From the NCBI GenBank assembly GCA_028289585.1, contig JANQPI010000035.1, forward strand, positions 342,717 through 406,716: a stretch of DNA of 64,000 nt, in the 5' to 3' direction. This DNA comes from Candidatus Zixiibacteriota bacterium. GTDB taxonomy: Bacteria > Zixibacteria > MSB-5A5 > GN15 > FEB-12. Position numbers and translations under genes: made by a program. Positions 1 through 10,437 of the stretch are shown in pieces. The notes under the pieces were generated by a model. It searched no databases. It saw nothing but the letters and a program-made list of their open reading frames with translations, and was not told the DNA's origin. Numbering within the stretch: position 1 is the stretch's first letter; each line of letters opens with the position of its first letter.

Positions 1-644
1 GAGATTTCCTGGACTCGCTTGGCATGGGCCGCCCACAGGGGTTGTGCTATCTCAAGCAGTCCGAAGAAGACATCGCAAATGCCGAAGATAGTGCTGAAGC
101 TGTCAGATCTCATCGATTGAGCGGTATACAAGGCATCATGAAGTTGATTGGTCCGGTCCTCGACTGTACGTCGGAGCTCTTTTGAATGGTCCTCGAGTGA
201 TTGGACTTGCCGCTCATGCTCAATGAGTTCAGATTGAAGATTTTTTTTCTGTTGGTGTTTTCGTATCGCACCTTCAATCGTCTCCGCCAGTTCTTGATCA
301 TCCCATGGTTTCTGGAGAAACTTGAAGATTCCGCCGTCGTTGATGGCAACCTCAACGTCTTCTGTACTTGCTTGGCCCGTTAACATGATGCTCACCATGT
401 TCGGACGCTTATCCCGGAGTTTGGCCAACAGGTGAGCGCCTGACATCTCGGGCATCTTGTGGTCGCACACAACTACTGCGATTTCTCGCTCCGCGATAAT
501 CTTAACAGCTTCCGAGGGACGCGTGGCGAAAAGGCAATCCCAATCGTCTCGTTTCCTGAATAGCCGACGAAGTGAACGAATGACATTTTCCTCATCATCA
601 ATGAAGAGAACGGAAATCTTATCGACAATTGGCTCTTCCATCAT
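1..644 (-). CDS. Response regulator receiver-domain protein (partial, runs off left edge)
   Basis: Minus-strand frame from ATG at 644 reads MMEEPIVDKISVLFIDDEENVIRSLRRLF...VVVCDHKMPEMSG...MLTGQ...FLQKPWDDQEL; no stop before base 1, so it is absent from the ORF track. Confidence 0.88.
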   Translation of the reverse strand, partial: MMEEPIVDKISVLFIDDEENVIRSLRRLFRKRDDWDCLFATRPSEAVKIIAEREIAVVVCDHKMPEMSGAHLLAKLRDKRPNMVSIMLTGQASTEDVEVAINDGGIFKFLQKPWDDQELAETIEGAIRKHQQKKNLQSELIEHERQVQSLEDHSKELRRTVEDRTNQLHDALYTAQSMRSDSFSTIFGICDVFFGLLEIAQPLWAAHAKRVQEI

Positions 645-1502
645 CTATTCCTCTATGCCCAGAATACTTACCTGAGTAGCAACGTCACCGGGGAGTGAGG
701 TAACAATGCGTTCTAGCTCAGGCGAACTCTCGATGTTGCATGAGGTACCGGTGTTGGCAATCGGAAATGCAAAGCCCGCACGTTCTGCAAGATCATGGGC
801 GATTGCGAGCCCACGACGGTGAGGCAGGCTGGCATCGTCAGTCGATGCTGGTGAACCGAGCATCTCGATTCCCAAAACGATGTCTGCCGGGAAGTTCCAA
901 CTGTGGCAGAGCTGAACGGCAATCTTCCAGGCCGGTCCGCCAAGGAACTGAATCTCGGCTGACTCGTAGGATAAGCCTGAGTTCAAGCAGGCATGCTCAA
1001 GTGAGCGCCATGATTCGGGGAGGGAGAACGCCTGAATGAGCTTCCCGATGTCATGGACCATCCCGATGAGAAACGCTTGATCGCGTAACTGTCGCTGCTT
1101 TGCTCCAAAGAGTTTGTAGCAGGCGATAGCCGTGGCGTAAGAATGCTGCCAGTATTTTAGCCAGTCAAACGAGTGCTGAGGTGGCCGAATATGACGCAGA
1201 CCATCGGTTAGTGAGACTGCGATCGTCATTGTCTTGACTGTATTCAGCCCCAGAATCATGACTCCTTCGTGAACCGTTCGAACTCGACTTTGAACGGCAT
1301 AGAATGGAGAATTGGCCATCTTGATTATCTTGATCGATAAGGACGGATCAGAGGATACGAGTTCCGCAATCTCCTCAAGGGATACCCGATCATCGTCGAG
1401 TACCCGAAGAAGTTTTGCTGTAACCGCCGGGAACGGTGGTAAGCTGGCTAGTCCATGTGGGACTTCACTCTGGGCACTAGGCATGGTCAACCTCCTGAAC
1501 AC
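645..1502 (-). CDS. HDOD domain signalling protein
   Basis: 285 aa; LASLPPFPAVTAKLLRVLDD...LVSSDPSLSIKIIKMANSPFY and HDIGKL motifs. Start may be the internal ATG at 1484. Confidence 0.88.
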   Translation of the reverse strand: MFRRLTMPSAQSEVPHGLASLPPFPAVTAKLLRVLDDDRVSLEEIAELVSSDPSLSIKIIKMANSPFYAVQSRVRTVHEGVMILGLNTVKTMTIAVSLTDGLRHIRPPQHSFDWLKYWQHSYATAIACYKLFGAKQRQLRDQAFLIGMVHDIGKLIQAFSLPESWRSLEHACLNSGLSYESAEIQFLGGPAWKIAVQLCHSWNFPADIVLGIEMLGSPASTDDASLPHRRGLAIAHDLAERAGFAFPIANTGTSCNIESSPELERIVTSLPGDVATQVSILGIEE

Positions 1503-2067
1503 GGCGAGATGCCTCTGATTCCTCGTTTAAATTTGCCGTCCTATGGCGAAGGAGTGAATCAGGGCACAAGAGAGCGATTTCCGAGAGAATGGAGCGAAGT
1601 CGTTCGTTTTCTTTGGTCAACTCAAAAAGACGATCAACCAGTTTTGCCTGAGCCAACGCCAGGGTTACGGCCAACCGCATTTCCTGATCGTCCCATGGCT
1701 TGACGATAAATTTGAAGATTTCGTTTTCATTGATGGCAGATAACACCAACTGTAAATCAGAGTGACCCGACATCATGACCCGAACGACGGCTGGGCGATG
1801 CTCCTGGATGTACCGAAGCAATTCGAGTCCGTTCTCTTCAGGCATCAAATAATCAGTGACGACGACACGAATTGACTGATCATACAGGAGTTTCTTGGCT
1901 TCTTTGACGCTTCCCGCAAAGTAGCTTCGGAAGTTTGCCCGATGAAACAATCTCTGAAGGGCGGCTCGGATCGGACCTTCGTCGTCGACAAAAAGCACGC
2001 TGAAATCGCTCTCCGGTGACACCTCTGATGTAATCCCAAGATGGCTGAACATGAATCTACTCCTCAA
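1477..2067 (-). CDS. Response regulator receiver-domain protein
   Basis: 196 aa; VLFVDDEGPIRAALQRLF, VVTDYLMPEENG, MMSGHSD, KPWDDQEM. Confidence 0.88.
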   Translation of the reverse strand: MRSRFMFSHLGITSEVSPESDFSVLFVDDEGPIRAALQRLFHRANFRSYFAGSVKEAKKLLYDQSIRVVVTDYLMPEENGLELLRYIQEHRPAVVRVMMSGHSDLQLVLSAINENEIFKFIVKPWDDQEMRLAVTLALAQAKLVDRLFELTKENERLRSILSEIALLCPDSLLRHRTANLNEESEASRRVQEVDHA

Positions 2068-3724
2068 CGACAGGATTTACAGGAAGCCGAATCTCGAAGG
2101 TTGTCCCGATACCAACCTTGCTGGAAGCGGTGATTGTGCCGCCGTGGCGTTCGATGATACCGAAGGAAATAGACAGCCCCATGCCTGTTCCTTTGCCCGG
2201 CGCCTTTGTTGTGTAAAACGGGTCGAAAATTCGAGAAAGTACGGTTTCCTCGATACCACTTCCTGTGTCAGTCACAGTTATGAGGACATCGTCGTTGTCG
2301 GGTGCTGTGATAATCGTTAGCGTACCCTTCTCTGGCATCGCCTGAGCAGCGTTCACGAAGAGATTGGTAAACACCTGAACCAGTTGTTGAGGGAATCCGC
2401 GCAGGATTGGTATCTCGGCTAAATCAGTCTGGACAGTGACCGTATATTTGAGCTCGTTTCGCGTGAGATTGAGGGCGTCGGATATCGCTTGATTGACGTT
2501 CAGGTCTTCACGCTCTGCATTGTCAGCGCGGGCGAATGTCTTGAGATCACGAACGATCTTGGCGACCCGCTCAATGCCATCGTTCGTCTCCTCGACCAGA
2601 CTGGTGCTGTCCTGCATGATGTACTTAATGTCGAGTTTCTCAAGCAGCTTGGTGAGGTCCAGTGCTGGTAGGCTGTCCCCATTATCCGCAAACTTGTACA
2701 GAGTCGAGGCAAGAGCGGCCAATTCCGTTACATATTCGTTGAGGGTGTGGAGATTGCTTCGAACAAAGGCAAGGGGATTGTTGATTTCATGCGCGACTCC
2801 GGCCGCGAGCTCGCCGATAGATGCAAGTTTGGCCGTTTGATGCAATCGAACTTGAAGCTGTTGAAGCTCTGTTTTGTCATTAACCAGAAGTGCGAATCCT
2901 GATTGCTCCCCTCGAAAGTTTAGAGGATAGGCGTGGAGTTCCAGGTACTTTTCGGTTTTAGAGCACTCCATGTACTCGGTAACGGGCTCTCGTGTATCGC
3001 GACACGCTGAGCAGAGGGCAAAGACTTTGGCACAGAAAGGACAGCTGTATTCGGCGGCGAGTGTGTCGCCAACAGCAATCGGGCGGTCAACACCAATTTC
3101 TGCAAAGAGACTGGTCATCCACGGATTTACGTTGTGCACTGTGAACGCGTCGTCGATTGCGATAAATCCAAATGTCGCGTCAGCCAATATGCCGGCCAGG
3201 CGTTCCTGCTCGATCTCAAGACGTTCGGTTCTAAAAGCCAGCTCCTGACGGGCCCGCACAACTTGTTCGGACAGAGAGCGCGACTTCTGGTTGTTTGAGT
3301 GAATAGAGCGAACGTACGCTGCTGCCTGCTTGACTTCGGATCGAAAGCTGTCTAAACCAAACGGTTTCTGAAGAAACGAGTATGCATGGTTGTTAACGAT
3401 CATGCACAAGTCGCTGAAGTCGGCATAGCCGCTCATGAAGATGATCTGAAGGTTAGGGTCGAGGCTCCGTAGTTGCTTGCCGAGCCAGTTGCCGTCTCCA
3501 TTCGGCATCCGAACGTCCGTTACCACCAGGTCAATGGGCGTCGACTTGAAGATGGCTAGTGCTTCGTTGCCTGATTTTGCGGGGGTAACCGTGTAGCCAA
3601 GGTCTTCGAGTACCTCGACAAGTGGTTGAAGCAGAGCCTCCTCGTCGTCGACAAGTAGCACGGAGAACGGATCGGACGACGAGGTGGCAGACACTGCCGT
3701 CGCAGTAGCTTCGAATGGTGTCAC
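2057..3724 (-). CDS. Hybrid sensor histidine kinase (REC-PAS-HisKA-HATPase_c)
   Basis: 555 aa; N-terminal REC (VLLVDDEEALL, VVTDVRMP), H-box ELAAGVAHEINNPLAFVRSN, N/G boxes NAAQAMPEKG, DTGSGIEE, GTGMGLSIS. Confidence 0.93.
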   Translation of the reverse strand: MTPFEATATAVSATSSSDPFSVLLVDDEEALLQPLVEVLEDLGYTVTPAKSGNEALAIFKSTPIDLVVTDVRMPNGDGNWLGKQLRSLDPNLQIIFMSGYADFSDLCMIVNNHAYSFLQKPFGLDSFRSEVKQAAAYVRSIHSNNQKSRSLSEQVVRARQELAFRTERLEIEQERLAGILADATFGFIAIDDAFTVHNVNPWMTSLFAEIGVDRPIAVGDTLAAEYSCPFCAKVFALCSACRDTREPVTEYMECSKTEKYLELHAYPLNFRGEQSGFALLVNDKTELQQLQVRLHQTAKLASIGELAAGVAHEINNPLAFVRSNLHTLNEYVTELAALASTLYKFADNGDSLPALDLTKLLEKLDIKYIMQDSTSLVEETNDGIERVAKIVRDLKTFARADNAEREDLNVNQAISDALNLTRNELKYTVTVQTDLAEIPILRGFPQQLVQVFTNLFVNAAQAMPEKGTLTIITAPDNDDVLITVTDTGSGIEETVLSRIFDPFYTTKAPGKGTGMGLSISFGIIERHGGTITASSKVGIGTTFEIRLPVNPVVEE

Positions 3725-3994
3725 GATCCCTCCCCTGGTGATCGCTCAGTCTCTGTGACCTTCCCACCCTGCAACACGTAACTGAGTCGCTGCCGCTGGT
3801 GGATTCGGCCCCCTATGTAGTAAGCTCGACAGTGTCCAAAGAAACTTAACGCCAGAAGTGTAGTGCGTAGGTCTCTTAGTGTAGAGAAATCAGCTTTTTA
3901 TGACTGGTGTTGACGTAAAATGAACGAAGCTGTCTTTGTTTTGGCATTGCCAAACGTTACCAGCTTCACGGTGCTGGTTTTGAGTCTAGTTACG

Positions 3995-4243
3995 CTACCT
4001 AGTAATGACTGCTTTGGCCGCTGCGGTTGACCAATCTTGATCAGCGGTGACGTTTTCAAGAGTGCGAGCAAGAGTTGTTGGAGGGAGGAAATCGCCTAAG
4101 CGTCCGAGCACGAAGGCAGCGTACCAGCCGGGCCAGTACTCGTCGCGCTTCCCGTTGAGATAGTTGACCTCATACTCGTGGTGTGCCGTACCCGCCGCCG
4201 CTAAGGCCGCCTGCAGCTCCGCCTGACTCGGTTTCGGACTCAT
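3995..4243 (-). CDS. Hypothetical small protein (82 aa)
   Basis: ORF MSPKPSQAELQAALAAAGTAHHEYEVNYLNGKRDEYWPGWYAAFVLGRL..., same strand as and 19 bp downstream of the next gene. Confidence 0.6.
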   Translation of the reverse strand: MSPKPSQAELQAALAAAGTAHHEYEVNYLNGKRDEYWPGWYAAFVLGRLGDFLPPTTLARTLENVTADQDWSTAAAKAVITR

Positions 4244-4261
4244 GGACTTACTGCTCCTGCT

Positions 4262-4714
4262 CTAACTTGCCGATTCATACTGGTGTTCGACAAAGCGATT
4301 CCAGCCTTTCTTCGTCTGCGATTCCACCGCCCAGCTCCAACTACCATCAGTATTTGGCCAGTAGATCTGCCGGGCAAATCCGGCGTCCATATGAGCGGAA
4401 AAGCAGAGTGCCTCGGCATGGATATCGGTTCCATCGTCGAGTTGGCCGTGCGACTGCTTGCCGTCGTTGGTAAACGACCAGAAGCACAGTTGCTTCTCTT
4501 TGTTGACCCCAAAGAGGCAGATCTCCTCATACGGCTTCTTGGCAATATGCCAGACTACCCGCATCTCGACATACTTGCCACCAAGAACAGTTTCGAACGA
4601 CCGCTCGACGAGCATCGGTTTACCGTCGGGGCCCTTAGTCTTCGTCGTCCACTCGCCCATGAGCGGTGCAAAGACACCGAGTGTCCCGCGACCTTTTTGC
4701 CAGAGTTTAGGCAT
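4262..4714 (-). CDS. Hypothetical protein, DUF1579-like
   Basis: 150 aa; LMGEWTTKTKGPDGKPMLVERSFETVLGGKYVEMRVV resembles DUF1579-like domains. Confidence 0.65.
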   Translation of the reverse strand: MPKLWQKGRGTLGVFAPLMGEWTTKTKGPDGKPMLVERSFETVLGGKYVEMRVVWHIAKKPYEEICLFGVNKEKQLCFWSFTNDGKQSHGQLDDGTDIHAEALCFSAHMDAGFARQIYWPNTDGSWSWAVESQTKKGWNRFVEHQYESAS

Positions 4715-4717
4715 AGC

Positions 4718-5749
4718 CTAGTCCTTGCTTGTGCTCTTGTAGGTGATACCCACGAGTTGCACCGATGTCCGCCAGTAGCCTTTGCCGGATTCGTCGGCGG
4801 GACGGATATCGTCGATGCGTACGGTCACTGCGTGTTCGCCAGGGGGTAAATGATCAGTGAGATCAAGCACGAGCGGCGAAACGATGTCGCCCGGGCACCA
4901 ACCGGAGCGGTCGTAATCCGATGACCACATACCGCTGGACCAGCGACGCGTGTATGGATTGATCGCTCGGAAGTCACGGCAATCATCGCGCCACGGTTGA
5001 TAGCGATAGACAACACGGTCATTGACCAGGATAACATTGTCTTTCTTCATGAATTCATCGGCCCCACGACCGTCAGTGCAGTGCCCCGAGACATAGTAGT
5101 ACAGCAGTACCCGCTCCTGTATGTCGGGAATAGCTACCGTAGTCGTGTAGCCGCTGTCGCCGTAGGTTTCGAGATCGAAGTTATCGACCAGCATGACTGG
5201 CTGATTCCAGGCGACTCGTGTAGAGTCTCGCCCTGGTTCCGATGAGAGGTCGACGGACACGTGCCAGGCCGGGGAAACCCACGTGTCGATGAAAGCGCCG
5301 ATCGTAACCTCACCGGATAACAGCGGGGCAAGATGGGTAACGTCGACCTCCCAAACCGTGTGGCCTCCATAGGCCGTGATGAACTTCACGAGCTCTGCTT
5401 CCTGCCCGTTCTCCGTCGCGATCCGAATTGATCCAGCCCGATCCCATTTGTCGTGGACAGCGATTTCGTCCTTGGGGATCGGATCGATCTCGACGCGAGC
5501 AAACACGCGATGATCGTTTGGAAACGGAGCAATCGACACCGTGCGATAGATGCGCCGGCCATTATCGATCACTTCGATTTCAGCTCTCGCTCCTGAATCA
5601 GGCATCTCCGTATTGAAGTGGATGAGATCATCTTCGAAGATCGATACCCTTTCCGCTTCGCTTGATGCGGTAGCTAGCAGTATGGCCAATACGGCCGATG
5701 TGAGTATTCTCATGGCCGCCAACATGGTTCTTGGCGGCTCCATACTCAA
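4718..5749 (-). CDS. Secreted peptide-N-glycosidase F-like protein
   Basis: 343 aa, signal-like N-terminus; C-terminal DEFMKKDNVILVNDRVVYRYQPWRDDCRDFRAINPYTRRWSSGMWSSDYDRSGWCPGDIVSP matches the remembered PNGase F pattern (DEF..K.N.IYLDGK....F.PWRTDC...R..NP......SSDLSRSNWCPG). Confidence 0.8.
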   Translation of the reverse strand: MSMEPPRTMLAAMRILTSAVLAILLATASSEAERVSIFEDDLIHFNTEMPDSGARAEIEVIDNGRRIYRTVSIAPFPNDHRVFARVEIDPIPKDEIAVHDKWDRAGSIRIATENGQEAELVKFITAYGGHTVWEVDVTHLAPLLSGEVTIGAFIDTWVSPAWHVSVDLSSEPGRDSTRVAWNQPVMLVDNFDLETYGDSGYTTTVAIPDIQERVLLYYYVSGHCTDGRGADEFMKKDNVILVNDRVVYRYQPWRDDCRDFRAINPYTRRWSSGMWSSDYDRSGWCPGDIVSPLVLDLTDHLPPGEHAVTVRIDDIRPADESGKGYWRTSVQLVGITYKSTSKD

Positions 5750-5785
5750 CCGATAAATGAGGTCGGCTCGTGCCCGTCTCTGACG

Positions 5786-6787
5786 TTACTGAGTCCGGTT
5801 ACGCGCATACTCACGAATCGCGGTGAGGGTTGCTTCGGGGTTATCTTTCCAAATGAAGAGTCGTGAATCGGGAATTGTTTGCAGTTGCAGATTGTCGGTG
5901 TGACCGTCCCACGCCGCACGTGTGTATGCGTCCAGGTAATCACCTTCCGGTGCCGGTTGATAGCACCCCTCAAGGCTTGGTTGAAGCGCGAGGACCGGGT
6001 AGGGGAGTGAATCAACGAGAGGCGTCGCATCCTGGGCAAAGAATTCACACAAGTAACGTACCCAGGTAGCCCTGGTCGGTAGCGATGCTTCATACCAGAG
6101 CTGAAAGGCGACCACATCGTTCACTGCGTAATCGCCAGGGAGGAAGTTGTTCTCGTGCCAGGTCCGATCCGTAACCATCTTGAACCAGCTTGGTGCCATT
6201 TGATAGTCGACGTAGGCGATCATCCCGGGGAGAGGCATCTCCCGCTTGCGAGCTTCAGGATCCGCCGGTACCCACCGGGCAGTCCCTGCCAGTAGTATTG
6301 CTCCAGAGACGAGTTCCGGCTCCTTTAACGCCAGATTGAGAGCGACCTGGGTGCCGGTCATCCAATGGCCAACTACGATTACATTCGTGAGAGTCTTTTT
6401 TCGAAGCAGTGACTGCAATGCCGTTACCGCCGCGTGTGTCCACGTTTGCTTGCCGTAACTCGTTCCTTCCGGAGGCATTTCGAGGGCCGGGTGCCCTCCC
6501 ATGCCCGGGAGCGTTACGGCAAGGCAGTGATAGTCTTTCAGCAGAGAATCAGTCAGATCGGAGAATTCGTCAGCGCTGAAGCCGAGCCCAGGGACGAACA
6601 GCAGCGTTGCGCTACCATTGCCCCGATCAACGATTTCCGGAAGCTCGTTCGTTGTTGCAACGACGTAGTCGATCGGATGCTGGAGATTGTTCCGTGTTGA
6701 ATCTAGGTCCATCGTCCGGACCTGACCGAACGCGGATACTGCTGCGGCCAGTAGCCCGGTTACAACTAGCGATTGACGTATCGTCAT
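5786..6787 (-). CDS. Secreted alpha/beta hydrolase
   Basis: ORF 5786..6874; likely start at 6787 (MTIRQSLVVTGLLAAAVSAFG signal peptide); LLFVPGLGFSADEF, VVGHWMTGTQVAL. Confidence 0.8.
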   Translation of the reverse strand: MTIRQSLVVTGLLAAAVSAFGQVRTMDLDSTRNNLQHPIDYVVATTNELPEIVDRGNGSATLLFVPGLGFSADEFSDLTDSLLKDYHCLAVTLPGMGGHPALEMPPEGTSYGKQTWTHAAVTALQSLLRKKTLTNVIVVGHWMTGTQVALNLALKEPELVSGAILLAGTARWVPADPEARKREMPLPGMIAYVDYQMAPSWFKMVTDRTWHENNFLPGDYAVNDVVAFQLWYEASLPTRATWVRYLCEFFAQDATPLVDSLPYPVLALQPSLEGCYQPAPEGDYLDAYTRAAWDGHTDNLQLQTIPDSRLFIWKDNPEATLTAIREYARNRTQ

Positions 6788-7055
6788 GTTCCCTCCTGTC
6801 GCTTGCTCTTGGTATCCTGTGTGCTCTACGACTAGACGTATTCTCGGTTGCTTCTGTTGACCCGATGGGCTCAAATGCTTGATCGACTAGAGCGCCCAGT
6901 AGGAGATTTAGAGAGGCTATAAGTTATTGCCTGGCAGTACGATACGGGGCGTCGTAATTGTCATTTGACTGTCATAATCCTATTGATTGGGAAGGATAGC
7001 CGATATAAACTGTAGAAGACGAGTAACCGACGTTGTGGGAGATGGAGGTTCTGTT

Positions 7056-7571
7056 ATGAAACGCGGGAAGCTGATTACGCTGATCTTTGGGGTCGGGGCG
7101 CTTTTTGTCACCCTTGCAGTGGCGCAGGAAGAGGCCGAACAAGAGTATGACTACATTGGAGCCAAGCGCTGTGGCTTGAAACCGTGTCATGGCGTGGGCA
7201 ACGACAGTACCTACGAATCGTGGCAGGAAACAGTCCATGCGACGGCATGGGATAATCTGACCGAAGAACAGAAGGCCCAGGAGATCTTCCTGCAGTACTA
7301 CACGACCGGAACCACCGCCAAAGGCGTTCTGCTAGAGGGCGTTCAATGTGAGGCGTGCCACGGACCGGGCTCGGGTTATCAAAAGCTGTCAGTTATGAAA
7401 GATCGAGAAAAGTCGATCGCTGCCGGCATGTGGCTACCCGATTCAACGACCTGCATCAGTTGTCACAACGCTGATGCTCCGGGCCGGCTTGGTGAAACGG
7501 CCGCTGAATTCGACTACGAGAAGATGTTCGATGCGGGTGTTCATATCATTCCATCGAGAGCATCTGAATAA
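7056..7571 (+). CDS. Periplasmic multiheme cytochrome c family protein
   Basis: ORF 6987..7571; likely ATG 7056 (MKRGKLITLIFGVGALFVTLAVAQ). Two CXXCH (CEACH, CISCH) plus one CX4CH (CGLKPCH). Confidence 0.82.
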   Translation: MKRGKLITLIFGVGALFVTLAVAQEEAEQEYDYIGAKRCGLKPCHGVGNDSTYESWQETVHATAWDNLTEEQKAQEIFLQYYTTGTTAKGVLLEGVQCEACHGPGSGYQKLSVMKDREKSIAAGMWLPDSTTCISCHNADAPGRLGETAAEFDYEKMFDAGVHIIPSRASE

Positions 7572-7593
7572 GCTCAATCGAGCATAAACAGCG

Positions 7594-7626
7594 AGCGGGC
7601 CACCCCTTAGGGGTGGCCCGCTTTTT
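7594..7626 (+). terminator. Rho-independent terminator
   Basis: 13-bp perfect stem agcgggccacccc-tta-ggggtggcccgct followed by T-run. Confidence 0.9.
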
Positions 7627-7649
7627 CGTGCGGCGGCTAAGTCAGATGC

Positions 7650-10433
7650 TCAGTGATGGAAGATCACGGAGTAAAAGATCAACACAACCAAGACGATACC
7701 GAGCACCAGTGCGCCGAGTCCGAGCCATCGGCCCGTTGCTTCGAGGTAGCGGGGAATCGGTTTGACCAGTTTGCGACGGATCTGTCGGGTTCGGATGAGT
7801 TCTTTGAATTCCTCCGGCCGTTCGTGTCGTAGTTCCTCGATCGTTTGCTGGCCGGAGAACATCACGGTGTCGATCGGGAATTTGTCCGGTCGGAAGTGGG
7901 TGTTAAAGAAGTGGATCGTGAAGATAAAGCCCACCGCAAGCAACGCCTCGTCTGAGTGAATAATTGTTGCAACGTTGATCATCCATCCCGGCATGAACTG
8001 CGTAAAGAACTCGGGGAACCAGAGGATGAGACCGGATGAGCCAATAATCGCTACGCCCCAGAAGACGGCGAAGTAGTCGAATTTCTCCCAGTAGGTGAAA
8101 CGTCCGTAGCTTGGTTTTTCGCCAAGACCAACGAACCATTTGAGTGTGCCGACCAAGTCCGAGAGATCTTTGCGGTTCGGGATCATCGAGTCCTTGTCGG
8201 TAAGAAACTCCCACCAGCTCTTGCGCAGTCGTGTCTTGGTCCGCACTAAGTCCCAGATATGAATCGCGAAGTACAGGAACGTAATGATAGCGGCGATGCG
8301 GTGCACATAGGCGCTGATCACCGGGCCACCCATCCACGTACTCAAGACCTGAGCCCAGGTCATATCGGAGAACTTCAGTGTCATACCGGTCAGTGCGAGA
8401 GCGATGAATGAGACAACAATCATCGCATGCAAACGGCGGTGGAGTGGTTTGAATCGTTCGTAGACAAGCACCGGACGCACTTCAACCGGCTGAGGACGCC
8501 GCTGCAACAGTCCCTGAATCGTACGTGGCAACCAGAGCAGCGTGTGACTACCGGCGATCGTAAACGTGAAGATGAGCAGGCCGGTCATGAACCAGAAGAC
8601 GTAGTAGAGCAAGGGTTCCTGCTCTTTATCGTCATGAGGGGCATGGGCGATGAATCCAGCGAAGTTCGCATTGGCTCCGGCATGACATTCTTGACATGTC
8701 CCGACGATGTTGCCAATGGCGAGGCGTGATGACGGTTCTGTCAACGGCATGATATCATGAGCGCCATGGCAGTCGTAGCACATCGCCGCGGTCGCGCCGA
8801 GCTGGGTGAACTTACCGTGTGCGGTTTCGAAGTAGAGTTCGGTCACTTCGGCATGGCAATCACCACACTGGGTCATGATGTCGAGGCGGACACCTGCGAG
8901 CCGAGTTTCGTCAATGCGATGCGACTGGTGACAATCGGAGCAAATGGGAAGGGTCGAATCGGTGGTCGTCACGGTTGGCGAATGGACCGATCGACTGAAC
9001 GCCTCATTAATGCCATGGTGGCAGGAGGCACACGTCTCCGGGATGTTGTTCGGATGTACCGAAGACGCCGAGTCGCTGGCCGGTAGTTCTCGGTGCGTCG
9101 TGTGGCAGTCGGTGCACGTGGCCGTTACCACCAATCCCGAGCTGCTCAGGCCAATGCCGTGGGTCCCATGGAGATATTCATCGACGACGTTTCGGTCCCC
9201 TTCAGCGTAGCGCTGAGTTGCAACACCATCTGCGCCGTGACAACGTCCGCACAGACTAGGTATCGCGGTTGCGAATGTCGGCGAGGTCGGGTCGAGGTGG
9301 CTTTTCGTCGCGTGCGTTCCGTGACATTTAGTGCACGTCGGTGCGTCCAGATCATGCTGGGCGATAAGTTGGCCATGAATGCTGGCACTGTGGTCAGCAA
9401 CGGCTTCGGCATGGCAAATCGAACAATCGACCTGGTCGATAACCGTCGCACAGGCGCGCTCCGGATGGTTTAACGTTGTCCCGGTATGGCATGACGCACA
9501 GGCAGTCTCCTGATGGACCGAGTGATACGCTTCGGCTGTATCGACATACATGGAAACAACCTGGCCGCCGCGCGTTCCGGTGAGGTCGGGTCGACTGTGG
9601 CACGATAGACAGTTTGCATCGGCGATCGTCGAATCAACCGTCTGGATACTCACCTCATGGGGGCGATGGCAGTCGTTACAAGCCGGAACTTTGTCTGGTT
9701 GCTCCGACCACAGGCGCCCATCAATCACCTGCTCATGGACCTGTTCGATGCGAGCGTGACAGGTTTGACACATGGTGGCGATGTTTTGGCGATGAATGGT
9801 CGATTGCGGATCAGTCAGCGGACGAATGTCGTGTGCGGTGTGGCAATCGGTACAGACAGCGGAGACAATTAGTCCTTGCTCAAAGAGACCGAATCCGTGA
9901 ATCGATTGGGAGTAGTGCAGGAGGACCGAATCGACCGGTAGATCATACTTTTGCGTGACCGGTGTACCCTCTTTGTGGCACGTTCCGCACATAACTGGAA
10001 TGTTGAACTTGTTGGTGCGAGCGAGTGGGTCAGTCGGTCGTCTGATATCATGGGCACCATGGCAATCCCAGCACTGGGGTCCGAGTGGTTCACCGGCAGC
10101 AACGACTTCGCCGTGAATTGACTGCATGTATTCGTCTGCTACCTGATCATGACAGAGTTCGCACATGACCGGTTCAAGCGGTACATCGTGTCCCATTTCC
10201 GTGCCGATGAGATCAATATGGCAGTCAACGCACGAAAACTCACCGTGTACCGACAGAAGGTATGTTTCAGGATCGACATGACCTGATCGTATGACACCGT
10301 TTCGTTCGTATGTCAGCCCTGGATCATCGTGGCAGAGATAGCATTCGTCGTTTTCCTGCGCACCGAGGGGTGATACCCAAAGCACGAACAGCAGAAGAAG
10401 ACAGTTGACAGGTCGGTAAGGAGTGTTTCGCAT
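7650..10433 (-). CDS. CbcL-like fusion: 19-CXXCH cytochrome c domain plus C-terminal cytochrome b-type membrane domain
   Basis: 927 aa; signal peptide, 19 CXXCH counted in the translation, then multi-TM region with HRIAAIITFLYFAIHIWDL and HSDEALLAVGFIFTIHFFNTHFRPDKFPID (HydC/FdnI-type cytochrome b). Confidence 0.9.
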   Translation of the reverse strand: MRNTPYRPVNCLLLLFVLWVSPLGAQENDECYLCHDDPGLTYERNGVIRSGHVDPETYLLSVHGEFSCVDCHIDLIGTEMGHDVPLEPVMCELCHDQVADEYMQSIHGEVVAAGEPLGPQCWDCHGAHDIRRPTDPLARTNKFNIPVMCGTCHKEGTPVTQKYDLPVDSVLLHYSQSIHGFGLFEQGLIVSAVCTDCHTAHDIRPLTDPQSTIHRQNIATMCQTCHARIEQVHEQVIDGRLWSEQPDKVPACNDCHRPHEVSIQTVDSTIADANCLSCHSRPDLTGTRGGQVVSMYVDTAEAYHSVHQETACASCHTGTTLNHPERACATVIDQVDCSICHAEAVADHSASIHGQLIAQHDLDAPTCTKCHGTHATKSHLDPTSPTFATAIPSLCGRCHGADGVATQRYAEGDRNVVDEYLHGTHGIGLSSSGLVVTATCTDCHTTHRELPASDSASSVHPNNIPETCASCHHGINEAFSRSVHSPTVTTTDSTLPICSDCHQSHRIDETRLAGVRLDIMTQCGDCHAEVTELYFETAHGKFTQLGATAAMCYDCHGAHDIMPLTEPSSRLAIGNIVGTCQECHAGANANFAGFIAHAPHDDKEQEPLLYYVFWFMTGLLIFTFTIAGSHTLLWLPRTIQGLLQRRPQPVEVRPVLVYERFKPLHRRLHAMIVVSFIALALTGMTLKFSDMTWAQVLSTWMGGPVISAYVHRIAAIITFLYFAIHIWDLVRTKTRLRKSWWEFLTDKDSMIPNRKDLSDLVGTLKWFVGLGEKPSYGRFTYWEKFDYFAVFWGVAIIGSSGLILWFPEFFTQFMPGWMINVATIIHSDEALLAVGFIFTIHFFNTHFRPDKFPIDTVMFSGQQTIEELRHERPEEFKELIRTRQIRRKLVKPIPRYLEATGRWLGLGALVLGIVLVVLIFYSVIFHH

Positions 10434-10437
10434 ACGC

